64,000 nucleotides of DNA from Variovorax paradoxus (GTDB lineage Bacteria > Pseudomonadota > Gammaproteobacteria > Burkholderiales > Burkholderiaceae_C). The position numbers and the translations under genes were made by a program. Shown piece after piece: positions 50,086 to 61,473 of the stretch (its first letter is position 1; every line of letters begins with the position of its first letter). Where the stretch lies: assembly GCF_009498455.1 (NCBI RefSeq), contig NZ_CP045644.1:6327001-6391000 (forward strand), given 5' to 3'. A model generated the notes under the pieces. It worked only from the letters and a program-made list of their open reading frames with translations, had not been told where the DNA came from and made no database searches.

Positions 50086-52005
50086 TCAGCGCGCTGCTGC
50101 AGCGGCCGGCAACGTGTCCGCCGGCTTCGGCACGAGGATCTCGACCTTGAAGCGTTGCTTCAGCAGCTCGTAGTACGCAGCGGCTTCGGCGGCGGTCACC
50201 GACTGGGCGATCTGCATGCTTTCCTGCTGCGCCTGTTCGGCGGTCGGCGGCGTGCGCGGCACGACCTTGGTCACACGGACCACCGCGTAGCCTTGTGCGC
50301 CCAGGTCCACGCCGAGCAGCGCGGGCAGCTTGGCGCCGTCGGCGCGCAACGCGGCGTCGATCACCGGCGTGGGCTGCGACTGTGCATCGATGCGCGACAC
50401 CGTGACCGGCGCACCGAAGGTGGCGCCATCGGCCTTCACCTTCCAGGCAGCGAGCTTGGCTTCGCCCTCGGTCTTGGCCAGAGCAGCGGCGCGTTCGGTG
50501 ATGAGCTGTGCGCGGATCTTGTCCTTCACCTCGGCCAGCGGAATCGGATGCGCGGCCGTGTACTGCGTCACGCGGCCCGACGCGAGCTGGTTCGGACCGA
50601 CTTCGATCGCTTCGGTGTTCTGCTTGCGCTCGAGCGAGTCGGAGGCATACAGCGCTTGCAGGAAGTTGCGGCTGGCGAGCGGGCCGGTGGCGCCCGGTGC
50701 GGGCGTGCGCGGCACGTTGGTCGCGGTCTGGATCGTGAGCTTCAGCTTCTCGGCGGCCGGCTTGAGGCTCTCGGGTTGCTGGTAGACGGTGTCCGTGAAA
50801 ATTTCCGCAGCCTTTGCGAATTCTTGCGTGGCCTGTTGGGCGCGCACGTCGTTCTCGATGGTCGCGCGCACCTTCTCGAAAGGCGGCACCACGGCCGGCT
50901 TGATGTCGGTCAGCTGGATGATGTGGTAGCCGAACTCGGTTTCGACGAGGTCGCTGATGTCGCCCTTCTTGAGCGCGAACATCGCGTCTTCGAAAGGCTT
51001 GACCATCGCGCCGCGCGTGACGAAGTCGAGGTCGCCGCCCTTCTCGGCCGAGCCGGGGTCTTGCGAATTCTTGCGCGCCACGTCGGCGAAGGTGGCGGGC
51101 GCCTTCTTCACATCGGCCAACAGCTGCTCGGCCTTGGCCTTCGCCTTGGCGCGGTCGCCACTGGACATGCTGGTCGGCGCGGTGATCAGGATGTGGCTCG
51201 CACGGCGTTCTTCCTTGGTGCCGAAGCGCGCGGTGTTCTGTTCGTAGTAGGTCTTGAGGTCGGCTTCGTTCGCGACGATGTTCTTCTTCGCGGCTTCGAG
51301 GTCGAGCACGAGGTACTCGATGCTGGCCTGCTCCGGCGCCTGGAACTGCGCCGTGTGGTCCTTGTAGTAGGTCTCGATGTCGGCATCGCTGACCGTGACC
51401 TTCGACGCGAAGCTCTCGGGTGCGAAGCGCGCCACCTGGATTTCACGACGGTCGTAGAAGGCATTCACCGTGGCCGCGGTCAGTGCCGGCGGCGCAAAGC
51501 TCGTGCCGGTCACGCCCAGCAGCACCTGCTGCGATGCGAGGTCGGCGCGCAACGAGGCTTCGTACTGCGCGGGTGTGCGGCCGGTGGCGCGAAGGAAAGC
51601 CTCGCTGTCGAAGTCACCCTTGGGCGTGCGGAAGGCGGCCAGGCCGGCATCCTGCGCGTACATGCGCGAGAGGCGGTCTTCGGACACCGACACGTTGGAC
51701 TTGACCGCTGCAGCCGCTAGCACGCGATCGCGCACCATGCGTTCCAGCGTGGCGTAGCGCAGCGCGTCGGAGTCGAGCAGCGTCGGGTCGACGTTGGGCG
51801 ACTGCTGGCGGATGCGGTCAGTCTCGACGCGGTGCTGCTGGTCCCACTCGGGCTTCGTGATGTCGTGGCCCTGGATACGGGCCACCTTCTCGTCGCCGCC
51901 GAGTCCCTGGTAACGCTCGACGCCGAAGAAGACGAACGAGGGAATGATCAGCAAGAACAAGAAAATCATCACGATCTTGTTGTACTTGCGGAAGGTATCA
52001 AACAT
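50086..52005 (-). CDS. ppiD: Peptidylprolyl isomerase PpiD (SurA N-like)
   Basis: Inner-membrane-anchored periplasmic chaperone near the Sec translocon. The 639-residue protein has one TM helix at about 11-29 ([19 protein letters not shown]), a SurA-like N-terminal chaperone domain, a parvulin PpiC domain from [12 protein letters not shown] to [18 protein letters not shown], and a C-terminal domain. ATG 52003-52005 gives [10 protein letters not shown]. Gene order HU, tRNA-Val, ppiD resembles the hupB-ppiD pair of enterobacteria. Confidence 0.94.
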   Translation of the reverse strand: MFDTFRKYNKIVMIFLFLLIIPSFVFFGVERYQGLGGDEKVARIQGHDITKPEWDQQHRVETDRIRQQSPNVDPTLLDSDALRYATLERMVRDRVLAAAAVKSNVSVSEDRLSRMYAQDAGLAAFRTPKGDFDSEAFLRATGRTPAQYEASLRADLASQQVLLGVTGTSFAPPALTAATVNAFYDRREIQVARFAPESFASKVTVSDADIETYYKDHTAQFQAPEQASIEYLVLDLEAAKKNIVANEADLKTYYEQNTARFGTKEERRASHILITAPTSMSSGDRAKAKAKAEQLLADVKKAPATFADVARKNSQDPGSAEKGGDLDFVTRGAMVKPFEDAMFALKKGDISDLVETEFGYHIIQLTDIKPAVVPPFEKVRATIENDVRAQQATQEFAKAAEIFTDTVYQQPESLKPAAEKLKLTIQTATNVPRTPAPGATGPLASRNFLQALYASDSLERKQNTEAIEVGPNQLASGRVTQYTAAHPIPLAEVKDKIRAQLITERAAALAKTEGEAKLAAWKVKADGATFGAPVTVSRIDAQSQPTPVIDAALRADGAKLPALLGVDLGAQGYAVVRVTKVVPRTPPTAEQAQQESMQIAQSVTAAEAAAYYELLKQRFKVEILVPKPADTLPAAAAAR

Positions 52006-52040
52006 GCTTGAACACTCTTTTTCGACGGGCGCCGGAAGGC

Positions 52041-52070
52041 AATAAAAAAGGCGAACCGGTGTTCGCCTTT
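52041..52070 (-). terminator. Terminator after tRNA-Val
   Basis: Stem AAAGGCGAAC / GTTCGCCTTT (loop CGGT equivalent) followed by TTTTTTATT on the minus strand, 12 bases past the tRNA 3' end and before ppiD. Confidence 0.88.
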
Positions 52071-52081
52071 GCATCGGGTGG

Positions 52082-52157
52082 TGGTGGGTGCTGAGGGGCT
52101 CGAACCCCCGACCTACGCCTTGTAAGGGCGCCGCTCTACCAACTGAGCTAAGCACCC
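52082..52157 (-). tRNA. tRNA-Val (TAC anticodon)
   Basis: Minus strand GGGTGCTTAGCTCAGTTGG..., anticodon loop CTTACAA (TAC), T-arm GGGGGTTCGAGCCCC, acceptor AGCACCC-A with encoded CCA; 76 nt. It lies between hup and ppiD. Confidence 0.96.
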
Positions 52158-52186
52158 CACCTGAAATACTCTCCGAGTCTACAGCC

Positions 52187-52459
52187 TCAGTTCAGCGCGT
52201 CTTTGAGCGCCTTGCCGGGACGGAACTTCGGGATCTTGGCTGCCTTGATTTTAATCGCGTCGCCGGTGCGGGGATTCCGGCCAGTGCGGGCTGCGCGTTT
52301 ACCGACTGCGAAAGTGCCGAAACCGACGAGCGACACGGAGCCGCCCTTCTTGAGCGTGGTACGAATGGCGCCAATGGTGGATTCGAGCGCACGGGTCGCT
52401 GCGGCTTTGGAAATATCGGCGTTCTTTGCGATGTGCTCAATCAGTTCGGTCTTGTTCAC
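52187..52459 (-). CDS. hupB: HU-type DNA-binding protein
   Basis: Histone-like nucleoid protein, 90 residues as usual. [26 protein letters not shown] is the dimerisation part; [45 protein letters not shown] gives the beta arms with the RNP tip and the C-terminal signature (split here for length: GRNPRTG and [12 protein letters not shown]). Start is GTG 52457-52459 with AAGGGG nearby. The gene ends 30 bases before tRNA-Val. Confidence 0.97.
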   Translation of the reverse strand: MNKTELIEHIAKNADISKAAATRALESTIGAIRTTLKKGGSVSLVGFGTFAVGKRAARTGRNPRTGDAIKIKAAKIPKFRPGKALKDALN

Positions 52460-52671
52460 AAGGGCCCCTTGTCGAAGAAATAAAGTTGGTCGGCTTTCGT
52501 CAGCTGCGACCTGGCCGCGACGGTTGCGACTCAAGAACATGGCAGGCCTGACGCCTCGGCAGCGCACTGCCAGCGAGGATTACAACCACTGGTCTGCAGG
52601 GTGTCAATAAGACACAAGGCTCTGCAGCCCAGCGGAGCGCGCGATTTTAGGGGCGTTTCGCGACGTACTTT

Positions 52672-53753
<1,082 letters not shown>

Positions 53754-53757
<4 letters not shown>

Positions 53758-54665
53758 GAAGTGGCTCCTGGGTGTTCAGGGGAAACGAAAAAATCAAGCG
53801 CCTCGGCCAGCAGGGCGTCGGGGGCTTCTTCGGGGATGTAGTGGCCGCAAGGCAATGCGCGGCCCGACACCTCGTCAGCGCGCTCGCGCCACAGAGAGAG
53901 CACATCGAACGCGCGCCCCACCGCTCCGTGTTCGCCCCACAGCACACGCAGCGGCTGCGCAAGGCGACGGCCGGCGGCGATGTCGGCGCGGTCGTGCACG
54001 AGGTCGATGGTGGCGGAGGCGCGGTAGTCCTCGCAGATGGCTTCGGCCGTGCCCGGGATGGCGATGCAGCGCTCGTACTCGGCCAGCACCTCGGGCGCGA
54101 ACGGCGCGAGCCCCGCGTGCCGCCCGCCCATCACGCTGCGCACGTAGCGCACAGGGTCGGAGGCGATCAGCGCCTCGGGCAACGGCGGCGGCTGGATCAG
54201 GAAGAACCAGTGCCAGTAGGCCTTGGCAAACGCTTCGGAGGTGCCTTCGTACATCGCCAGCGTCGGTGCGATGTCGAGCAGCAGCATGCGCTCGACCGCA
54301 CCCGGATGATCGGCCGCGAGCCGGTGCGCCACGCGCGCGCCGCGGTCGTGCGCAAGCACGGCGAAGCGTTCGAAGCCATGGTGATGCATGGCGGCCAGCG
54401 CGTCGCGCGCCATCTCCCGCTTGCTGTAGACCGCATGCGCGGCGTCGGCCGGCGGGCGGCCCGAGTCGCCGTAGCCGCGCAGGTCCACGGCGATCACCGT
54501 GAAGCGCTCGGCCAGCGCGGGTGCCACGCGATGCCAGATCGCATGCGTCTGCGGATGGCCGTGCAACAGCAGCAAGGGCGCGCCCTGCCCACCGATGCGA
54601 CCGTGGATGCGCACGCCATCGCGGGCGATGTCGAAGCGGGGGAAGTCGAGGAAAGAGGCCGTCAC
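53754..54665 (-). CDS. Alpha/beta hydrolase, haloacetate (fluoroacetate) dehalogenase-like
   Basis: A 303-residue alpha/beta hydrolase. Pattern of fluoroacetate dehalogenases: LLLHGHPQTHAIWHRV, nucleophile Asp107 in LAHDRGARVAHRLA with carboxylate-binding Arg108 and Arg111, Asp131 (LLLDIAPT) as acid, halide-binding His152-Trp153 (KAYWHWFF) and Tyr214 (CEDYRAS), and catalytic His275 (PCGHYIPEE). Start is GTG 54663-54665. A LysR gene diverges from it 70 bases away and it is coupled to the TtuC/DmlA-like gene. Substrate is inferred from motifs; epoxide hydrolases share part of the pattern. Confidence 0.85.
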
Positions 54666-54735
54666 GCCACGATTGTGCGTTGCACCCCAGCGGCCATCAA
54701 GCAACAATCAGCCAATTCATACTTTCCGATTTGGC

Positions 54736-55698
54736 ATGAATCCCCACGCGATGGAACGCGGCGATCTCGAACTGGTGCTGGCCATCCGAGACCAGGGCAG
54801 CCTGGCCGGCGCGGCCGCCACGCTCGACGTGGTGCCTTCGGTCGTCACCAAGCGGCTCGGTGCGCTGGAGGCCCGGCTGGGGCAACGGCTGTTCGACCGC
54901 ACGACGCGCCGGCTCAGCGTCACGGCCGAGGGCGAAGCCGTGTGCCTGCATGCGCGCACGCTGCTCGAAGGCTTCGCGGCGCTCGAAAGCGAACTCGGCG
55001 AGCGGCAGAACGCGCTCATCGGCACGGTCCGCCTTGCGGCCACCTTCGGCTTCGGCCGCCGCTGGCTCGGCCCGGCGCTCGCCGACTTCCAGGCGCAGCA
55101 TCCTGGCCTGCAGGTCGAGCTGCTGCTCACCGAGCAACTGCCCGACCTCGGCGCCGAAGGCTACGACGGCGCGGTCTGGCTGTGGGCGGTGCAGCAGCAT
55201 CGCGCCGCCGACTGGACCACGCGCCGCATCGCACGCAACCAGCGCGTGCTGGCCGCTTCGCCCGACTACCTTGCGCGCCGCGGCACACCCGCCACGGTGG
55301 AGGCGCTGGCCACACACGACTGCCTGATCGCGCGCGAGAACGGCGACGCCGCGCAGTCGCGCCAGTTCGCGCTCTGGACGCTGCGCCATGCGCGCGACGG
55401 CAGCACGGCGCGCGTGCGGGTGCAGGGCCCGCTCACGAGCAATTCAGGAGAGATGGTGCGCGACTGGTGCCTCGCGGGCCACGGCGTCATGCTGCGCAGC
55501 CTCTGGGACATCGCGCCGCAACTCGCAAGTGGCGAACTCGTGCGCGTGCTGCCGCAGCACGGCATGCCCGACGCCGACATCCACTGGGTCGCGCCCTGGC
55601 GACCGAAGACGCTGCGTCGCGTGCGCCTGCTGGTCGATCACCTCGTCGAGCAGTTCCGATCGGAGCCCTGGAAGCCGGCCAAGCCAGGCGGTCGCTGA
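54736..55698 (+). CDS. LysR-family transcriptional regulator
   Basis: A 320-residue regulator with N-terminal winged HTH (DLELVLAIRDQGSLAGAAATLDVVPSVVTKRLGALEARLGQRLFDRTTRRLSVTAEG, residues 9-64; written here only to mark extent as DLELVLAIRDQGSLA to RRLSVTAEG) and a LysR substrate-binding domain. It is divergent from the dehalogenase-like gene and is the natural candidate regulator of that gene and the dehydrogenase. ATG 54751 (MERGDLELV) is a possible alternative start. Confidence 0.92.
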   Translation: MNPHAMERGDLELVLAIRDQGSLAGAAATLDVVPSVVTKRLGALEARLGQRLFDRTTRRLSVTAEGEAVCLHARTLLEGFAALESELGERQNALIGTVRLAATFGFGRRWLGPALADFQAQHPGLQVELLLTEQLPDLGAEGYDGAVWLWAVQQHRAADWTTRRIARNQRVLAASPDYLARRGTPATVEALATHDCLIARENGDAAQSRQFALWTLRHARDGSTARVRVQGPLTSNSGEMVRDWCLAGHGVMLRSLWDIAPQLASGELVRVLPQHGMPDADIHWVAPWRPKTLRRVRLLVDHLVEQFRSEPWKPAKPGGR

Positions 55699-55718
55699 AA
55701 GAAGAAAAGAGAGCGCGG

Positions 55719-56606
55719 TCAGCGCTCTGCGCGCACCACGAGGCTCACACCGACCGCCGTCAGGCCGATGCCCAGTACCGTCGTCCCGGTGATCGGTTCG
55801 GCGAACAGCAGCCAGGCCATCAGCGCCGTGCACGGCGGCACGAGGTACAGCAGGCTGGTGACCGCCGTGGCCGTGCCGCGCTGGATCAACATATAGAGCA
55901 GCGAACTGCCGCCCAGCGACAGCGCCAGCACCGACCACGCCATCGCGCCGATCGAATGGGTGTTCCATTCGATGGCCTGCGCCTCGAGCGCGGCAAAAGG
56001 CAGCGTCACGAGCAGCGCGGCCGCCATCTGCACCGCGCTGGCGCTGCGCACGTCGCAGGGCGCGACAAAACGCTTCTGGTACAGCGTGCCCGCCGTGATC
56101 GACAGCAGCGCCATCACGGCCAGCCCCATCGTCAGCGCGTTGACCTCTGTGCCCTGCCCCAGCTTGCGAGATACCACGAGCACCAGCCCCGCGAAGCCCA
56201 GCGCAAGCCCAGCCCATTGCCGGCCCGAAATGCGCCCGCCGTTGAACGACAGCCAGACCGCCGTGAGCACCGGCTGGATGCCGACCAGCAGCGCGACGAG
56301 CCCCGCGCCCATGCCGGCATGCACCGCAGCCCAGACACCACCGAGATACCCGGCCTGCATCAACACGCCCGTGACCGCCAGATGCCCCCATTGCGCGCGC
56401 CTGGTCGGCCACGCCACCCGCGCGAGCATGACCCAGAGGCCGAAGCAGGCGAGCGACAGCGCATAGCGCACGGCGAGGAACTTGAGGGGCGGCGCATAGG
56501 GCATGCCATAGCGCGCCACGATGAAACCCGTGCTCCAGATCAGCACGAAGACCGCCGGCATCGCCCGCAGCCAGCCTGCGTTGCGGGCCGAGACGGCCGC
56601 CGTCAT
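55719..56606 (-). CDS. EamA/DMT family transporter
   Basis: A 295-residue drug/metabolite transporter with ten predicted TM helices in two EamA repeats; first repeat starts AVFVLIWSTGFIVARYGMPYAPPLKFLAVRYA-like (key part IWSTGFIVARYG), second ends YLVPPCTALMAWLLFAEPI and GIGLTAVGVSLVV. Probable metabolite exporter; ligand unknown. Its start overlaps the pgsA stop as ATGA (56603-56606). Confidence 0.92.
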   Translation of the reverse strand: MTAAVSARNAGWLRAMPAVFVLIWSTGFIVARYGMPYAPPLKFLAVRYALSLACFGLWVMLARVAWPTRRAQWGHLAVTGVLMQAGYLGGVWAAVHAGMGAGLVALLVGIQPVLTAVWLSFNGGRISGRQWAGLALGFAGLVLVVSRKLGQGTEVNALTMGLAVMALLSITAGTLYQKRFVAPCDVRSASAVQMAAALLVTLPFAALEAQAIEWNTHSIGAMAWSVLALSLGGSSLLYMLIQRGTATAVTSLLYLVPPCTALMAWLLFAEPITGTTVLGIGLTAVGVSLVVRAER

Positions 56607-57169
56607 TTGGAGTGGGCCCGGATCTCGGGAATGGCCTTTTGCAGGTAATAGACCATCGACCAGACGGTGAGCACCGCCGAAATCCAGATCAGCCACTGGC
56701 CCCAGAGGCCCGTGTCGATCACCTTGAAGAGATGCCCGTCATAGAGCAGGAAGGGAATCGCGACCATCTGCACGGTCGTCTTGACCTTGCCGATCATGTG
56801 GACCGCCACGCTCTTGCCGGCGCCGATGCGCGCCATCCATTCGCGCAACGCCGAGATGGCGATCTCGCGGCCGATGATGATGAGCGCCACGAACACGTCG
56901 GCGCGCTGCAGATGCACCAGCACCAGCAGCGCGGCGCACACCAGAAACTTGTCGGCCACCGGATCGAGAAAGGCGCCGAAGGACGAGGTCTGGTTGAGCT
57001 TGCGCGCCAGATAGCCGTCGAGCCAGTCGGTGGCGGCGAACACGATGAACATCACCGTGGCGATCAGGTTGCGCATCGGCTCGCTGATCGGCAGGTAGAA
57101 AACGCCGACGATCAACGGTATCGCGACGATGCGCGTCCAGGTCATGATGGTCGGTAGGGTCCAGAACAT
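56603..57169 (-). CDS. pgsA: CDP-diacylglycerol--glycerol-3-phosphate 3-phosphatidyltransferase
   Basis: Committed step to phosphatidylglycerol and cardiolipin at the inner membrane. The 188-residue protein has the CDP-alcohol phosphatidyltransferase motif D51-G-x2-A-R-x8-G-x3-D69-x3-D73 (within TDWLDGYLARKLNQT and GAFLDPVADK) and several TM helices. I start at ATG 57167-57169 (MFWTLPTIMTW), the family N-terminus. It lies 57 bases after uvrC, the usual neighbour. Confidence 0.95.
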   Translation of the reverse strand: MFWTLPTIMTWTRIVAIPLIVGVFYLPISEPMRNLIATVMFIVFAATDWLDGYLARKLNQTSSFGAFLDPVADKFLVCAALLVLVHLQRADVFVALIIIGREIAISALREWMARIGAGKSVAVHMIGKVKTTVQMVAIPFLLYDGHLFKVIDTGLWGQWLIWISAVLTVWSMVYYLQKAIPEIRAHSK

Positions 57170-57226
57170 GCGGGCGATTGTGTCATGCACACGTGAAGCG
57201 CCGGAAGGCCAGGGGCAATCCCGTCT

Positions 57227-59200
57227 TCAATGCAATGCGCGATAGATTTCCTCGGCCAGGTCGGTGGCAATGCCTTCGACCGACGCAATGTCTTCCACGC
57301 TCGCCGCCGCCACGCCGCGGATGCCGCCGAAACGCTGCAGCAGGCGGGCCCGGCGCTTCGGACCGATGCCCGGAATGTCTTCGAGCTGGCTGCCGCCCAC
57401 GCGCACCTTGGCGCGCTTGGCGCGCATGCCGGTGATGGCGAAACGGTGCGCCTCGTCGCGAATCTGTGCCACCAGCATCAGGGCCGCCGAATCCTTGCCG
57501 AGGTAGACCTTCTCGCGGCCGTCGGCGAACACCAGTTCTTCGAGCCCGACCTTGCGGCCCTCGCCCTTCTCGACGCCGACGATCAACGACAGCGGCAAGC
57601 CCAACTCGCTGAAGACCTCGCGCGCCATCGACACCTGGCCCTTGCCGCCGTCGACCAGCACCAGGTCGGGCATGCGCGCGGCCGGCGTCCTGGGCGGCGG
57701 CGCCTCGACGCCCTCGGCCCCTTCGCTTTCCGCGTCGCCCGGGGCGAGCGCCTCGGTCTCGGCGGCCATCGCCTCGGCCAGCTTGCCGTAACGGCGGTGC
57801 AGCACCTGGCGCATGGCCGCGTAGTCGTCGCCGGGCGTGATGCCCTCGATGTTGTAGCGGCGGTACTCGCGGTTCTGCATCGTGTGCTGCGCGAACACCA
57901 CGCACGACGCCTGCGTGGCCTCGCCCGCCGTGTGCGAGATGTCGAAGCATTCGACGCGGAAGTTGTCCAGGTCGTCCGACGCCAGCTCGAGCGCATCGGC
58001 CAGCGCGCGGGTGCGCGCCTGCTGCGAGCCTTCTTCGGCCAGCAGCCGCGCGAGTTGCAGGCCGGCATTCGTTTCGGCCATCTCGAGCCAGTGACGGCGT
58101 TGTTCGTGCGGCTGGAACACCGCCGTCACGCGTGCGCCGGCCTGCTGCGAAATGGCCTCGATAAGCGCGCGACTCACCTGCCGGCCCAGCACCAGCGTGG
58201 CGGGCACCGGCACGTCGATGTAGTGCTGGGCGATGAAGGCCTCGAGCACCTGCACCTCGATCGGGTCGGCGGCCACCGGAGCGACGCCCTCTTCGGCATC
58301 GAGCTCGCCGTGGTGGATCTGCGCCGCGTCGTCCACGTGCACCGGAAAGTAGGCGCGGTCGCCCAGGTGGCGACCGCCGCGCACCATGGCGAGGTTGACG
58401 CAGGCCTTGCCGCCCTGCACCTTGACCGCGAGGATGTCCACGTCCTTGTCGGACGCTACCTCGATCGACTGTTGATGCAGCACGCGCGAGATGGCCGACA
58501 TCTGGTTGCGCAGTTCGGCCGCCTGCTCGAACTCGAGCTTCTCGGCATGCGCCGTCATGCGCTGCTCGAGCTTGGAGAGCACAAGTTGCGTGTCGCCCAT
58601 GAGGAAGGCCTCGGCGCTGGCCACGTCCTGCGCGTAGGCCTCGGGCGAAATCAGCGCCACGCAGGGGCCGCTGCAGCGCTTGATCTGGTACAGCAGGCAG
58701 GGCCGCGTGCGGTTGGCGTACACCGTGTCCTCGCAGGTGCGCAGGCGAAACACCTTCTGCAGCAGCTGGATCGATTCCTTCACCGCCCATGCGCTCGGGT
58801 ACGGCCCGAAGTAGCGGTGCTTCTTGTCGATCGCACCGCGGTAGTAGGCGAGGCGCGGAAACGCGTGCGAGGCGATCTTCAGGTAGGGGTAGCTCTTGTC
58901 GTCGCGAAAAAGGATGTTGTAGCGCGGCTTGAGCGTCTTGATCAGGTTGTTCTCGAGCAGCAGCGCCTCGGCTTCGGAGCGCACCACGGTGGTCTCCATG
59001 CGCACGATCTTCGAGATCATGTGGCCGATGCGGGTGCCCCCGTGGCTCTTCTGGAAGTAGTTGGCGACCCGCTTCTTCAGGTTGCGCGCCTTGCCCACAT
59101 ACAGCACGGCGCCGGCCGCGTCGAAATAGCGGTAGACGCCCGGCAACTGCGGCAGGGCCGCGACTTCACTGAGCAATTGATCGGAATGCACGTCGGACAT
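57227..59200 (-). CDS. uvrC: Excinuclease ABC subunit UvrC
   Basis: Endonuclease that makes both incisions in nucleotide excision repair. The 657-residue protein has the N-terminal GIY-YIG domain ([24 protein letters not shown], about 20-45), the cysteine-containing region ([12 protein letters not shown] area with CSGPC), UVR motif ([23 protein letters not shown]), the RNase H-like endonuclease ([28 protein letters not shown]) and C-terminal HhH2 ([21 protein letters not shown]). Preceding ATG 59198-59200 the frame is open but unrelated. Confidence 0.97.
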   Translation of the reverse strand: MSDVHSDQLLSEVAALPQLPGVYRYFDAAGAVLYVGKARNLKKRVANYFQKSHGGTRIGHMISKIVRMETTVVRSEAEALLLENNLIKTLKPRYNILFRDDKSYPYLKIASHAFPRLAYYRGAIDKKHRYFGPYPSAWAVKESIQLLQKVFRLRTCEDTVYANRTRPCLLYQIKRCSGPCVALISPEAYAQDVASAEAFLMGDTQLVLSKLEQRMTAHAEKLEFEQAAELRNQMSAISRVLHQQSIEVASDKDVDILAVKVQGGKACVNLAMVRGGRHLGDRAYFPVHVDDAAQIHHGELDAEEGVAPVAADPIEVQVLEAFIAQHYIDVPVPATLVLGRQVSRALIEAISQQAGARVTAVFQPHEQRRHWLEMAETNAGLQLARLLAEEGSQQARTRALADALELASDDLDNFRVECFDISHTAGEATQASCVVFAQHTMQNREYRRYNIEGITPGDDYAAMRQVLHRRYGKLAEAMAAETEALAPGDAESEGAEGVEAPPPRTPAARMPDLVLVDGGKGQVSMAREVFSELGLPLSLIVGVEKGEGRKVGLEELVFADGREKVYLGKDSAALMLVAQIRDEAHRFAITGMRAKRAKVRVGGSQLEDIPGIGPKRRARLLQRFGGIRGVAAASVEDIASVEGIATDLAEEIYRALH

Positions 59201-59359
59201 GGCGGCTATTGTGGCGTGCGGCGCGAGGCCCCGCAGCCAACCCGGCCACACCCGCACGCACGCGACACGGGCGGGAACGAAATGTGCTCATGATGGGCGC
59301 GGGCGCGAGGAGCGCCCGTTGTCATTCCTGTCTTTCAACAACAGCAAAGGGAAACTCTG

Positions 59360-61411
59360 ATGAAGAAGAACTCCATGCGCGCGTGGTGGGCCCTGACGCC
59401 CCTCGCGCTCTCCCTGGCCGTGGCCGGTTGCGGCGGCAACAGCAACAACAACGCGCAGAACAACGCCGCACTGGTCGCGGCCATCGCCGCGATCAACGCG
59501 GCCAACCAGCCCGGCCCCACGGCCCCGCCGGCCGCCGACAACGGCTGCCAGATTCCGAACAGCGGCAGTTCCGTGGTCGTCGGCTCGGGCGACCCGGGCG
59601 ATCCGGCCGCGCCGGAACCGGCGTCGGGCTATGTGCCCGGCCACAAGCTGGTCCACGCCAAGAACTACATGGTGGTCGCGAACCACCCGCTGGCCACACG
59701 CGCCGGCTGCGACGTGCTGAAAGCCGGCGGCAGCGCGGTCGATGCGGCGGTGGCGGTGCAGGCCGTGCTCGGGCTGGTCGAGCCGCAGTCGAGCGGGTTG
59801 GGTGGTGGTGCTTTCATGCTCCATTACGACGCGGCGACGAAGAAAGTGCAGGCGTACGACGGGCGTGAGACGGCGCCTGCGGCTGCCACCGAGAACTACC
59901 TGCGCTATGTGGACGATGCCACCGACACCAGCGCGCCCGTGCCCAGCGCGCGCTGGAGCGGCCGTTCCATCGGTACGCCCGGTGCCGTACGCATGCTCGA
60001 CATCGCTTATCAAGACCACGGCAAGCTGCCCTGGAAAGACCTGTTCGGCTACGGGATCACGCTCGCGTCCGACGGCTTCCTGATCGGCGGACGCATGGCG
60101 ACCGCCATTGCGGGCTCCGCGACACACCTGAAGCGCGACGCCGACGCCACTTCCTACTTCTTCAACGCCGACGGCACGCCGAAGGCGCTGGGCACCAAGC
60201 TCACGAACCCGGCCTATGCCCGGACGCTGAACGCCATCGCCACACAGGGCGCCAACGCCTTCTACACGGGCGACATCGCCAAGAGCATCGTCGACAAGAT
60301 CGGTGTCACCACAGCGGCCAGCGACGGCTCGGCCATCACGCCCGGCAAGACCACGCTGGCCGACCTGGCCAACTACAAGGCCAAGCGCCGCGATCCGGTA
60401 TGCGGCACCTATCGCGACTACTACGTGTGCGGCATGTCGCCGCCTTCCTCGGGCGGCATCGCGGTGATGCAGACGCTCGGCATCCTCGAGACCTTCAATC
60501 TCGGCCTGCACAAGCCGACCGCCATCGACCTCGAAGGCGGCAAGCCGAGCGTGATGGGCGTGCACCTGGTGAGTGAGGCCGAGCGCCTGGCGTACGCCGA
60601 CCGCGAAAAGTACGTGGCCGACACCGACTTCGTCCCGCTGCCGTACGGCTCGATCGACTCCCTGATTAACAAGCCCTACCTGCAGGGCCGTGCCAGCCTC
60701 ATCAGTCTGGCGAAGAGCATGGGCACCGCCCAGCCCGGCGATCTTGGCGACGTTCCGCTCGGCATCGACAAGACCGAAGAGTACGGCACCACGCACTTCA
60801 CCATCGTCGACAAGCAGGGCAATGTGGTCGTGATGACCACCACGGTGGAAGGCGGCATGGGGTCGGCCCACATGACGCAGGGCTTCCTGCTGAACAACCA
60901 GCTGACCGATTTCTCGGACGAACCGTACGGCAAGCCCCCGCAGACCTACAAGGTTGCCAACCGCGTCGCGCCGGGCAAGCGTCCGCGCAGCTCGATGGCG
61001 CCGACGCTGGTGTTCAGGAAGAACGCCGACGGCAGCATGGGCGAGTTTGTGATGGGCACCGGCTCGCCCGGCGGCAGCAACATCATCCAGTACGTGGTGA
61101 AGACGCTGGTCGGCGCGCTGGACTGGGGGCTGGATGCGCAACAGGCCACGTCGCTGGTCGACTTCGGGGCTCCCAACTCCGTGACCACCAACGTCGGCGG
61201 CGAGCACCCGAATGTCGACGAGACCAACTCGGGCCTCAACGACCCGCTGGTCGCCGGGCTGATCGGGCTGGGTCACAAGGTGTCTGTGACCCCGCAGTCC
61301 AGCGGCGTGAGCACAATCATTCGCACGAACGTCGGCGGCCAGCCCGTGCTGACCGGCGGCGCAGACCCGCGCCGCGAAGGCATCGTGCTGGGCGACAGCT
61401 TCACGCCCTGA
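59360..61411 (+). CDS. ggt: Gamma-glutamyltransferase, lipoprotein type
   Basis: Ntn-hydrolase cleaving gamma-glutamyl bonds of glutathione and peptides in the periplasm. The 683-residue precursor has a lipobox (SLAVAGC, Cys24), a low-complexity Asn/Ala/Pro segment (25-85), the large-subunit region (VVANHPLATRAGCDVLKAGGSAVDAAVA, SSGLGGGAFMLHYD) and the autocleavage site with nucleophile Thr477 in EYGTTHFTIVD, followed by GTGSPGGSNIIQ. Most GGTs have an ordinary signal peptide; membrane tethering is unusual. GAAAC... at 59350 gives a weak ribosome site. A hairpin follows. Confidence 0.94.
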   Translation: MKKNSMRAWWALTPLALSLAVAGCGGNSNNNAQNNAALVAAIAAINAANQPGPTAPPAADNGCQIPNSGSSVVVGSGDPGDPAAPEPASGYVPGHKLVHAKNYMVVANHPLATRAGCDVLKAGGSAVDAAVAVQAVLGLVEPQSSGLGGGAFMLHYDAATKKVQAYDGRETAPAAATENYLRYVDDATDTSAPVPSARWSGRSIGTPGAVRMLDIAYQDHGKLPWKDLFGYGITLASDGFLIGGRMATAIAGSATHLKRDADATSYFFNADGTPKALGTKLTNPAYARTLNAIATQGANAFYTGDIAKSIVDKIGVTTAASDGSAITPGKTTLADLANYKAKRRDPVCGTYRDYYVCGMSPPSSGGIAVMQTLGILETFNLGLHKPTAIDLEGGKPSVMGVHLVSEAERLAYADREKYVADTDFVPLPYGSIDSLINKPYLQGRASLISLAKSMGTAQPGDLGDVPLGIDKTEEYGTTHFTIVDKQGNVVVMTTTVEGGMGSAHMTQGFLLNNQLTDFSDEPYGKPPQTYKVANRVAPGKRPRSSMAPTLVFRKNADGSMGEFVMGTGSPGGSNIIQYVVKTLVGALDWGLDAQQATSLVDFGAPNSVTTNVGGEHPNVDETNSGLNDPLVAGLIGLGHKVSVTPQSSGVSTIIRTNVGGQPVLTGGADPRREGIVLGDSFTP

Positions 61412-61417
61412 ACGACC

Positions 61418-61451
61418 AAGGGCCGGCGCAGCCTTCGCTGCGCCGGCCCTT
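61418..61451. terminator. Hairpin between ggt and the M20 peptidase gene
   Basis: Fourteen-base perfect stem AAGGGCCGGCGCAG / CTGCGCCGGCCCTT with a 6-base loop. It sits 7 bases after the ggt stop and 23 bases after the stop of the convergent gene, but has no T tract on either side. Confidence 0.6.
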
Positions 61452-61473
61452 CGGCCTGATCACTTCGCTCTAT